Assembly (NCBI GenBank): GCA_017416885.1
Contig: JAFQAM010000274.1
Location: forward strand, 1 to 13,903
Source: Clostridia bacterium
GTDB taxonomy: Bacteria > Bacillota > Clostridia > Oscillospirales > CAG-272
Reading direction: 5' to 3'
DNA length: 13,903 nt
Positions 5,192-11,565 of the stretch are shown here, in pieces (within the stretch, counting starts at the first letter, position 1; every line of letters begins with the position of its first letter). Made by a program: the position numbers and the translations under genes. The notes under the pieces were generated by a model. The model was not told where the DNA came from. It ran no database searches and worked only from the letters and a program-made list of their open reading frames with translations.

Positions 5192-6541
5192 CTACTGATT
5201 TTTCAAATCCTTAGCAATAAAGGGAAAATAATAAAACGGGACTGTCAAAAGCTTTTGGCTTTCGTCATATCCGTAATTATTTTTTGACACCTTAATTGCG
5301 TACTCAAATTTATTATGCTCTGCGAATTTTCCAAGGGAATTTAATGTTCCCTTGCCTTTTTTCACATCTATGGGGAATATTTTATTATTTGACTCAACAA
5401 TAAATTCTATCTCGTTTGCGCCCTTGCCCTTCCAATAGAATAGCTTATGCCCCTTTGCTATTAGCTCGTTGGCAATAAAATTCTCAAAAAATATTCCACT
5501 TAATGTAGTTTCACGCTCATTTGATATAAACACAGATGCGTTTATACCGCTTTGATAAGAAAACATACCGATATCACCTAAAAACAATCTAAAATTGCTT
5601 TCATTATCCATCATCAAAGGGAGCACAATATGCTCCTTGAGCTGATATGATTGGTTTACAATATGGGCAAGAGTGAGCCAATTTATAGATGTAGCAAAAT
5701 CTCTCGTTTTGCTCTTTTCCTCTATAAGACTTGGCGAAAAGCTCTTATTTTCCTTGTTTAATTCTTTATAAATATTGGCGAACAGATTTCTTGAACGCAA
5801 AACAGACTCTTGACTTGCTTGATAAAGCTCCATATCCGAAAGATAGTTATCATACAAATCCTTTAATATTTCTCTTGCTTCAAGCAAATCTCCGTTATCA
5901 AGAAATGATGCTACCGCTTCAGGCATACCACCAATAAGCAAATATTTATAGACATATTCCAAGGCAAGCTTGTGTATATCCGCGTCAAGACCTTGGCGTC
6001 TTTTGTATAGGTCCTCAATTTTTGTGTACAGTATCTTGTTGCTGTTAAATAAAAATTCATCAAAGGACATAGGATATACGGTTATTTGATTTATTTTTCC
6101 AACCGGAAATAAGAACCTTTCCGCTTCCTTAACACCTCTTTTGTGTGTTTCTCTTTGAATTTTTATGCGCACCATTGAGCCTGCGGCAATAACAGGTATA
6201 TTTCTAAAATCCTGACAAAAATATTTTAAAGCAGACACAATATTAGGACATTCCTGCACCTCATCAAAAATGAGCAAGGTATTTTCGTTAATGCTTCTGC
6301 CCTTGCGCAAGGAAATATACTCAATAATTTTTTCAGCGCTTGCAGTGTTAGAGCAAAACTCTCTTATTTCATCCTCGACCTTACAATCAATGTAGATATA
6401 CTTATCCTTATAATATCTTTTCGCAAAAATCTCCTTAATAAGATATGTTTTTCCAACCTGTCTTGCGCCCCATACAATAAGCGGCTTGCGCGCTTTTCCT
6501 TCATTCCATTTTATAAGCTCATTTATAGCAAATCTTTCCAT
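5192..6541 (-). CDS. AAA-family ATPase with DUF4143 C-terminal domain
   Basis: This 449-residue protein has the usual length and plan of the AAA_14/DUF4143 group. Walker A is GARQVGKT (25-32), Walker B is LLIFDE followed by VQECP (89-99), and a sensor-like IPVIAAGS is at 115-122. The C-terminal domain has FFENFIANELI (351-361), the YW-KGKGANEIEFIV stretch (369-382) and PIDVKKG (390-396), resembling the core of a PD-(D/E)XK nuclease fold. Family members are widespread in gut anaerobes and lack a firmly established function; a DNA-processing or toxin-antitoxin-like role has been suggested in general terms only. The ATG at 6541 is preferred because GAGGTG sits six bases before it; an in-frame TTG at 6559 lacks a site. 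It is monocistronic, with its own promoter and an upstream set of 34-bp repeats that may be its operator. Confidence 0.92.
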   Translation of the reverse strand: MERFAINELIKWNEGKARKPLIVWGARQVGKTYLIKEIFAKRYYKDKYIYIDCKVEDEIREFCSNTASAEKIIEYISLRKGRSINENTLLIFDEVQECPNIVSALKYFCQDFRNIPVIAAGSMVRIKIQRETHKRGVKEAERFLFPVGKINQITVYPMSFDEFLFNSNKILYTKIEDLYKRRQGLDADIHKLALEYVYKYLLIGGMPEAVASFLDNGDLLEAREILKDLYDNYLSDMELYQASQESVLRSRNLFANIYKELNKENKSFSPSLIEEKSKTRDFATSINWLTLAHIVNQSYQLKEHIVLPLMMDNESNFRLFLGDIGMFSYQSGINASVFISNERETTLSGIFFENFIANELIAKGHKLFYWKGKGANEIEFIVESNNKIFPIDVKKGKGTLNSLGKFAEHNKFEYAIKVSKNNYGYDESQKLLTVPFYYFPFIAKDLKNQ

Positions 6542-6574
6542 AAATTGCACCTCATTCAATCATTCTTCACAAGT

Positions 6575-6603
6575 AGTATAACACTGTTTATATAAAATAT
6601 CAA
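6575..6603 (-). promoter_or_regulatory. Sigma-A promoter for the AAA/DUF4143 ATPase gene
   Basis: On the minus strand TTGATA (6603-6598), a 17-base spacer and TATACT (6580-6575), with TGT before the -10 (extended -10). The start codon is about 34 bases past the -10. The nearest 34-bp repeat begins 18 bp upstream of the -35. Confidence 0.78.
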
Positions 6604-6620
6604 GTGCTTTTTTGAATTAT

Positions 6621-6703
6621 TTGCACCAAATCGGTATATTTTTTATATACTTTCTTGCACCAAATCGGGTATTTTTGTAGGTACTTATTTGCACCTTTTT
6701 GCG
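6621..6703. repeat. Three direct repeats with 34-bp period (ttgcaccaaatcgg)
   Basis: ttgcaccaaatcgg starts at 6621, recurs at 6655 and appears in shortened form (ttgcacc) at 6689, so both intervals are exactly 34 bp. The first two copies also share tat and a run of T after the core. They stand just upstream of the ATPase promoter. The same gaggtgcaa-type string appears on the minus strand at the ATPase ribosome site. Location and spacing suggest a protein-binding array rather than chance. Confidence 0.65.
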
Positions 6704-6716
6704 TTTTCTAATAAAA

Positions 6717-6757
6717 TCAATTCATCAATGAAAAATGAATTGATTGCTTCGCAATCA
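6717..6757. repeat. Two overlapping hairpins between the divergent ATPase and LRR genes
   Basis: tcaattcat / atgaattga (6717-6725 with 6735-6743) and tgattgc-ttc-gcaatca (6741-6757) share three bases, so only one can form at a time. They resemble the small intergenic hairpin modules elsewhere in the window. Confidence 0.5.
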
Positions 6758-6808
6758 TAAGAGCTTCATTCAAATCCTTGATATTTTATTAAATTTTCTA
6801 CCATATTA

Positions 6809-6837
6809 TTTACATTTTTAAATTATTATGCTACAAT
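6809..6837 (+). promoter_or_regulatory. Sigma-A promoter for the first LRR lipoprotein gene
   Basis: TTTACA (6809-6814), a 17-base spacer and TACAAT (6832-6837), with TGC before the -10. The leader is short and ends in AAAGGAG (6858-6864), five bases before the ATG. Confidence 0.72.
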
Positions 6838-6869
6838 AGAAATATAAAATAAAATTTAAAGGAGTCAAT

Positions 6870-8186
6870 ATGAAAAGGATTTGCACCTTATTTTTAATGC
6901 TCACAGTGGCTACATTGATTATTCTTGCCTTCGCTTCCTGTGATAAGGCGACTGAGGGGCTTGAATTTTATGAATATGAGGACGGTTATGCCGCTTCAAT
7001 CAGCGACGGAAAATTCCTTGATAAAATAGTTATTCCAAAGGAACATAACGGTAAAAGCGTTGTTGCAATTTCAAAAAGAGGATTTTCAGGCTGTGAAAAT
7101 GCCGTAACAATTTCCATTCCAAATACAGTTAAAACAATTGACGAGGGCGCGTTTCAGAACTGCTACAAGCTTGAAAGCATTACTATTCCAAGCAGTGTTA
7201 CGGTAATTGGCGAGTCTGCATTCAAGGGCTGTAAAGCCTTAAAATCAATTGAAATTCCAAGCAGCGTAACATCTATCGATAAATCCGCATTCAGTAATTG
7301 CAGAGAGCTGACCTCTATCCAAATCGGCGATACGGTTACAGAAATCGGCGCTCTTGCATTTGAGGGCTGTACTGCTCTTGAGAATGTTACAATTCCAAGG
7401 AATGTAAATAAAATCGGCGAGGGTGTATTCCAGGGATGCACAAAGCTTACAAGCATTTCAGTAGATGAAAGCAGTGAAAGCTATGCTTCGGAAAACGGTG
7501 TTTTATATAATAAGGATATGACCGCGCTTATTCAATATCCTATTGGCAAAAAGGAATTTGAATTTGTTGCTCCCGCTTCAATTACAAGCGTTGGCGCATA
7601 CGCATTTGCAGGCGGTAGTGCGCTTACAAAGCTTTCGCTCCCGGGCACTGTAACATCAGTTGGCGAAAAAGCATTTGACGGATGTCCGATTGAAAACGCA
7701 GTTGCTCCTGCATGCGCCATAAAGGAAATCTCACAGGACACAATCAAGACCTTTGAAATCAACGGCGGTGAAAAAATCGAGAAAAACGCATTCAGAAACT
7801 GTCAATTCCTCAAGCGCGTTACAATTACAGGCGTTAAGGAAATTGGGGACAGCGCGTTTTATAACTGCGCAAGCTTAAGAAGCGCAGCTCTTGGCGAGGG
7901 ACTTGAGATAATAGATGAATACGCATTCAAGGGCTGTGTATATCTTTCCGAGGTAACGCTTCCCGACTCACTTAAAACCATCGGCGCATCAGCATTCAAG
8001 GATTGCAACAGAATTGCAAAAATTATTATCCCAATAAATGTGGAAACAATTGATATGTACGCATTTGAGGGCTGTATCTCCATAAGAATTTATTGCAGAG
8101 CCGCAGGCAAGCCAAGCGGTTGGAATAAATGGTGGAACAGCGATAGCTCTAAGTATTCGGTTACTTGGCGTTATGCCGGCGAATAA
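6870..8186 (+). CDS. BspA-like leucine-rich-repeat lipoprotein, 438 residues
   Basis: Probably a surface-anchored LRR protein. The N-terminus is a lipoprotein signal: MKR, a hydrophobic stretch to residue 23, and the lipobox-like FASC with Cys24 as the lipidated residue (Phe at -3 is atypical). After a short strand segment (GLEFYEYEDGY) come about a dozen LRR_5 (BspA/TpLRR) repeats of about 23 residues with the pattern IPSSVTVIGESAFKGCKALKSIE, abridged here to its recurring IP--V--IG--AF-GC--L--I. The insertion VDESSESYASENGVLYNKD (198-216), typical of BspA proteins, sits mid-array. The C-terminal cap IYCRAAGKPSGWNKWWN recurs three times in the next gene. Family members in Bacteroidota, Treponema and gut Firmicutes are implicated in adhesion; that role here is inference. 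It is closely followed by a repeat element and a terminator. Confidence 0.93.
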   Translation: MKRICTLFLMLTVATLIILAFASCDKATEGLEFYEYEDGYAASISDGKFLDKIVIPKEHNGKSVVAISKRGFSGCENAVTISIPNTVKTIDEGAFQNCYKLESITIPSSVTVIGESAFKGCKALKSIEIPSSVTSIDKSAFSNCRELTSIQIGDTVTEIGALAFEGCTALENVTIPRNVNKIGEGVFQGCTKLTSISVDESSESYASENGVLYNKDMTALIQYPIGKKEFEFVAPASITSVGAYAFAGGSALTKLSLPGTVTSVGEKAFDGCPIENAVAPACAIKEISQDTIKTFEINGGEKIEKNAFRNCQFLKRVTITGVKEIGDSAFYNCASLRSAALGEGLEIIDEYAFKGCVYLSEVTLPDSLKTIGASAFKDCNRIAKIIIPINVETIDMYAFEGCISIRIYCRAAGKPSGWNKWWNSDSSKYSVTWRYAGE

Positions 8187-8280
8187 AGAATTAAATCCGT
8201 TTTCAACGGATGAAATCCACCAAGGTGGATGAAATCGCTCCGCGATGAAATCACGCATCGCGTGGTTAAATAATAGACAA
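8187..8280. repeat. Hairpin-module element after the first LRR gene
   Basis: The element begins agaattaaatccgt directly after the stop codon and ends taaataatagacaa. Between these ends are the palindromes atccgttttcaacggat, atccaccaaggtggat, tcgctccgcga and a tcacgcatcgcgtg module, linked by gaaatc. The element at 10715-10790 has the same ends and two of the same modules. It lies between the stop codon and the terminator, so it would be part of the mRNA 3' end. Confidence 0.75.
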
Positions 8281-8284
8281 TAAG

Positions 8285-8319
8285 AGAATAATTCGCTAAT
8301 ACCGAATTATTCTTTTTTT
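8285..8319 (+). terminator. Intrinsic terminator after the first LRR gene
   Basis: Ten-base arms gaataattcg (8286-8295) and cgaattattc (8303-8312), a seven-base loop and seven T. It separates the two LRR genes, and a new promoter begins ten bases later. Confidence 0.85.
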
Positions 8320-8328
8320 GTAGCGGTA

Positions 8329-8357
8329 TTTACTTTGAAAGAAATATATGGTATAAT
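8329..8357 (+). promoter_or_regulatory. Sigma-A promoter for the second LRR lipoprotein gene
   Basis: TTTACT (8329-8334), a 17-base spacer and TATAAT (8352-8357) with TGG before the -10. It overlaps an in-frame upstream extension of the gene, which argues that translation does not start there. Confidence 0.78.
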
Positions 8358-8388
8358 ACAATTGATACTAAAGCAAGGAGAAAAAGCT

Positions 8389-10722
8389 ATGAAAAAAATA
8401 TCAATTTTAATCATTTCAATATTGGTCATAATCTTAGCAGCCTCGCTTATTTCCTGCGGCGATAATGAAGGTGAGAAAAGCGAGAGCAGTGAGGGGTTAG
8501 AGTTTTATCCGTACGGTGACGGAAGCGAATATGCCGTAGAATGCGGTGATGCAAAATTTTTAGAAAAAATAGTTATCCCCGAAAAGCACAACGGCAAGCC
8601 TGTAACCACAATCAAAAAGGAAGGCTTTATGAATTGCGAAAATCTTAAGGAAATTGTAATTCCCGACAGTGTTACAGTAATTGAGGAGTTTGCCTTTGAC
8701 AGTTGCCGTAAGTTAGAAAGCGTTATCATTCCAAATAGCGTTACCGAAATTGGCGACTATGTATTCAGAGGCTGCGGAAAGCTATCCTCAATTCAGCTTT
8801 CAAGCAAGCTTTCATCCTTAGGCTCAGGTGCTTTTAACGGTTGCACCTCTCTTACAAGCATTGTAATGCCTGATAGCGTTACATCTGTCGGTCGCAATCC
8901 TTTTGACCATTGCACCGCATTAACCTCTGTGAAATTATCCTCTAATATAAAGGAAATTTCCTACCATATGTTTTATTTCTGCACATCTCTTACAACTGTT
9001 GAAATTCCAAGCTCTGTTACAGTAATCAAAGAGAACGCATTCAGAGATTGCACCGCTCTTACAAGCATTACTCTTCCCGACACAGTCAAGGAAATAAAGG
9101 ACTCTGCATTTACTAACTGTAAATCTTTAACCTCTATAAAATTGCCTAACGGAATAACAAGCATTCCAATTAAGATGCTTGATGATTGCTCTTCCCTTGA
9201 AAGTGTGGAAATTCCCGATACTGTTACAAGCATTGGCGATAGCGCATTTTTAAATTGTATTTCCTTAAAGAATATAACTATTCCAAATAGTGTAAAAACA
9301 ATTGGAGATTATGCATTTTCAGGTTGCGCAAGCTTAAAAAGCATTGAAATTCCAAGCAGCAACTCCGTTATGAAAGGTGTATTTCAAAATTGCGCCTCAC
9401 TTGTCAGCGTTACCTTATCAACGGGAATTACAAGTATAGGTGACTCAATGTTCCTTTGCTGCACTGCTCTTAAAAGCGTTCAACTCCCAAGCACGATAGA
9501 ATCAATATCGGATAGCGCATTTTCAGACTGCTCTGCTCTTGAAAGCATCATTATTCCTAAGGGAGTAACAACCATAGAAAAATACGCATTCAGGGGATGC
9601 GACAGCCTCACAATCTACTGCGAGGAAAATGAAATCCCATCCACTTGGAGCAAGCATTGGAACTCATCAAACTGCCCTGTTGTGCTTAAGGATGATATAA
9701 ATAACGGTATTGTGCAAGCGACAATAGACGGTATAATTTACAATTTGAAGGACGGATATGCAACAGTTATAGGTCTTGAGGCAGACTTAGAAAATGTTAT
9801 TATTCCGTCAACCGTAGCATACGAAAGCAAGGAATATACCGTTACAGGTATCGATAAAAGCGCATTTTACGAGTGTGCCTCAATCAAATCGGTTGAAATA
9901 CCTTATTCCGTTAATCACATAGGCGATAATGCATTTGAAAAATGCGCAAATCTTAAGAGCGTTATTATTCCTTGCACCGTGGAATTCATAGGAAATCGCG
10001 TGTTTAAGGATTGCCCATATGCTACAATTTATATGGAAGCTGCAAGTGATACATATAAATATGATAGCGAATGGAATTATTCAAAATGCAAAATTGAATA
10101 CGGCTACAACAACACAGTAACAAACAGCGACTTTGATTATGTCATTCACGATAGCAAGCTATATATAACTAAATACAAGGGAGAGAGCAAGGATGTTGTA
10201 ATTCCCGACCAAATTGACGGCTACAATGTTGACGGTATCGGTGAAGCATTTAAAAGCACGGATATTACAAGCATTAAGCTTCCAAGCAAATTAACAAGAA
10301 TAGAAAAATATGCATTTTACTATTGCTATAAGCTAACCTCGGTTAATCTCCCAAGCTCAATTACAATTATTGATGACTGCGCATTTACAAGTTGTACCTC
10401 GCTTGCGTCAATCAGTATTCCTCAAAATGTTACAACAATTGGCACTCACGCATTTGCAGGTTGCAAATATCTTGCAGATGTTAACATTCCAAGCAGCGTT
10501 GTATGCATTAAATCAGGCGCATTTTACGATTGCCAAAGCCTTGAAAAAATTTTCATTCCAAGCAGTGTAATAACTATAATGTCACGCGTATTTTACGGTT
10601 GCAATAATCTTATAATCCACTGTGAATTATATAGCAAGCCAAATACTTGGGCAAACGGTTGGAATGATTATGATAACGCCTTCAATGCCAAAATATCTGT
10701 TGTTTGGGGACAAAAGAATTAA
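8389..10722 (+). CDS. BspA-like leucine-rich-repeat lipoprotein with three LRR blocks, 777 residues
   Basis: Related to the preceding gene but nearly twice as long. The signal peptide is MKKISILIIS followed by a hydrophobic stretch to the lipobox LISC, with Cys23 the likely lipidated residue. Three LRR blocks follow, each led by a strand-rich segment and closed by an IYCE/P-W/WN cap: about 36-434 (cap from IYCEENEIPSTW), 441-573 (cap from IYMEAASDTYKY) and 581-775 (cap from IIHCELYSKPNTW). The repeats follow the LRR_5 pattern IP-SVT-IG--AF--C--L-S. The ATG at 8389 is chosen for AAGGAG at 8375-8380; an upstream in-frame start would lie within the promoter. The block structure suggests growth by internal duplication of a unit like the whole first gene. 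It is probably surface-exposed; the ligand is unknown. Confidence 0.93.
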   Translation: MKKISILIISILVIILAASLISCGDNEGEKSESSEGLEFYPYGDGSEYAVECGDAKFLEKIVIPEKHNGKPVTTIKKEGFMNCENLKEIVIPDSVTVIEEFAFDSCRKLESVIIPNSVTEIGDYVFRGCGKLSSIQLSSKLSSLGSGAFNGCTSLTSIVMPDSVTSVGRNPFDHCTALTSVKLSSNIKEISYHMFYFCTSLTTVEIPSSVTVIKENAFRDCTALTSITLPDTVKEIKDSAFTNCKSLTSIKLPNGITSIPIKMLDDCSSLESVEIPDTVTSIGDSAFLNCISLKNITIPNSVKTIGDYAFSGCASLKSIEIPSSNSVMKGVFQNCASLVSVTLSTGITSIGDSMFLCCTALKSVQLPSTIESISDSAFSDCSALESIIIPKGVTTIEKYAFRGCDSLTIYCEENEIPSTWSKHWNSSNCPVVLKDDINNGIVQATIDGIIYNLKDGYATVIGLEADLENVIIPSTVAYESKEYTVTGIDKSAFYECASIKSVEIPYSVNHIGDNAFEKCANLKSVIIPCTVEFIGNRVFKDCPYATIYMEAASDTYKYDSEWNYSKCKIEYGYNNTVTNSDFDYVIHDSKLYITKYKGESKDVVIPDQIDGYNVDGIGEAFKSTDITSIKLPSKLTRIEKYAFYYCYKLTSVNLPSSITIIDDCAFTSCTSLASISIPQNVTTIGTHAFAGCKYLADVNIPSSVVCIKSGAFYDCQSLEKIFIPSSVITIMSRVFYGCNNLIIHCELYSKPNTWANGWNDYDNAFNAKISVVWGQKN

Positions 10723-10790
10723 ATCCGTCCTTGACGGATGAAATCCACCAAGGTGGATGAAATCGCTTCGCGTAGCTAAATAATAGACAA
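10715..10790. repeat. Hairpin-module element overlapping the stop codon of the second LRR gene
   Basis: The same left end (agaattaaatccgt) and right end (taaataatagacaa) as the element at 8187-8280, with modules atccgtccttgacggat, atccaccaaggtggat and tcgcttcgcg and fewer units overall. The TAA stop codon of the LRR gene (10720-10722) lies inside the conserved left end. Confidence 0.75.
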
Positions 10791-10793
10791 AGC

Positions 10794-10833
10794 GAGAGCA
10801 AAACGGTTTAACCCGTTTTGCTCTCTCTTTTTT
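10794..10833 (+). terminator. Intrinsic terminator after the second LRR gene
   Basis: A 13-bp perfect stem, arms 10794-10806 and 10813-10825 (gagcaaaacgg core), a six-base loop and a T-rich tail with six consecutive T. On the minus strand no T-run follows, so it should act only in the LRR direction. Confidence 0.88.
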
Positions 10834-10836
10834 GTT

Positions 10837-10985
10837 AGTGATGTATTTGCTATCGCAAAAGTGATGTTATGGCTTCGCCATAGTGATGTGATGCTTGCCA
10901 GCTTCACCGCAAGGTGAATATCACTCACGCAGTGAACATCTCAGCCGAAGGCTACATCTCTTGCCTGTAAAGGCAAACATCGTTT
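10837..10985. repeat. Array of six or more small hairpins with gtgatg / acatc linkers
   Basis: A gene-free stretch made of short palindromes: ttgctatcgcaa, tatggcttcgccata, ttcaccgcaaggtgaa, tcactcacgcagtga, agccgaaggct and ttgcctgtaaaggcaa. The linkers in the left half read gtgatg (three times); those in the right half read acatct or acatcg, roughly the opposite orientation. The array lies between two convergent transcription units. No coding potential is seen. Confidence 0.65.
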
Positions 10986-10986
10986 T

Positions 10987-11014
10987 GCTTAATACTCTCT
11001 TAGAAGTATTAAGC
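10987..11014. repeat. Ten-base inverted repeat at the end of niaR
   Basis: gcttaatact (10987-10996) and agtattaagc (11005-11014) form a perfect stem with an eight-base loop. It touches the niaR stop codon. No T-run follows on either strand, so it is a weak candidate for terminating niaR transcription. Confidence 0.4.
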
Positions 11015-11565
11015 TAATTTGCGGAGCTTCTTTTTATTTCATTTGGCTCAAAGTCCTGTAATGGCGCAAGGAAGCCGTTTTCCTTTAACGCTTTTTCTAT
11101 AAGGTCAAGGGCTTTTTCGCTTTTTGCCCTGACTGTGTGATAATGATAGCCCGAGGTGACATTCTTTAAAAGGCTTGATTTTCCTGTGCGGATATCATCT
11201 AAAAATCTTTCCACATCATATCTTGATTTTATATCCATTTTGGCTCTGATAAGACCGTAGGAACGGTGATATACGAATACATCAATCACCTCTCCGCCTA
11301 AATCCACAATTAAATTCAGCTCTTTTTCGACCTCATCGTCGCTATGGTACAGCTTAAATGCTCTCTGACACACCGTCGCTTTTTCAAGCATATAGCCTCT
11401 TGCAAATGATAAAATACTGTTTCCCTCTGCGCGAAGCAATGCAATATCGTTTACGATTACCTGACGGCTTACGCCTAAAATTTTAGCAAGGGCGCTTGCT
11501 GAGACAGGCGCGCTTTCAGCCTCGAGATGCTTTATTATCTGCTCTCTTCTCTCTCTTGCGTTCAT
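11014..11565 (-). CDS. niaR: NiaR-type transcriptional repressor of NAD biosynthesis (HTH plus 3H domain)
   Basis: Cytosolic DNA-binding repressor that in Firmicutes represses de novo NAD synthesis and niacin uptake genes when niacin is present. The 183-residue protein has an N-terminal HTH_11-type winged helix (about 5-60; ASALAKILGVSRQVIVNDIALLRAEG) and a C-terminal 3H domain with the family's conserved histidines visible as LYHSDDE (H74), VYHRSYG (H100) and GYHYHTV (H141/H143), which bind metal and niacin. The start codon overlaps the stop of the nadB-nadC fusion by one base (TAATG), a sign of translational coupling and a co-transcribed repressor. Its operator would be expected at the operon promoter, which is not clearly within the window. 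Confidence 0.95.
   Translation of the reverse strand: MNARERREQIIKHLEAESAPVSASALAKILGVSRQVIVNDIALLRAEGNSILSFARGYMLEKATVCQRAFKLYHSDDEVEKELNLIVDLGGEVIDVFVYHRSYGLIRAKMDIKSRYDVERFLDDIRTGKSSLLKNVTSGYHYHTVRAKSEKALDLIEKALKENGFLAPLQDFEPNEIKRSSAN

Noticed and set aside
6621..6703. CRISPR array
   Set aside because: Only three short repeats, the third degraded, with related AT-rich sequence between them instead of unique spacers, and no cas genes.
7163..8258. Antisense open frames within the first LRR gene
   Set aside because: They mirror the periodic codon pattern of the LRR repeats, lack start signals, and the opposite strand has an evident lipoprotein gene.
8335..8388. Upstream extension of the second LRR gene by 18 residues
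   Set aside because: It would start within the promoter region and place the strong ribosome site and signal peptide inside the protein.
10837..10985. CRISPR or tRNA cluster
   Set aside because: The repeating parts are 6-7 bases long and the intervals are palindromes; no tRNA cloverleaf or CCA-compatible acceptor stem was found.
10987..11014. Rho-independent terminator of niaR
   Set aside because: The inverted repeat is perfect but is followed by aaaacg on the minus strand instead of a T-run.
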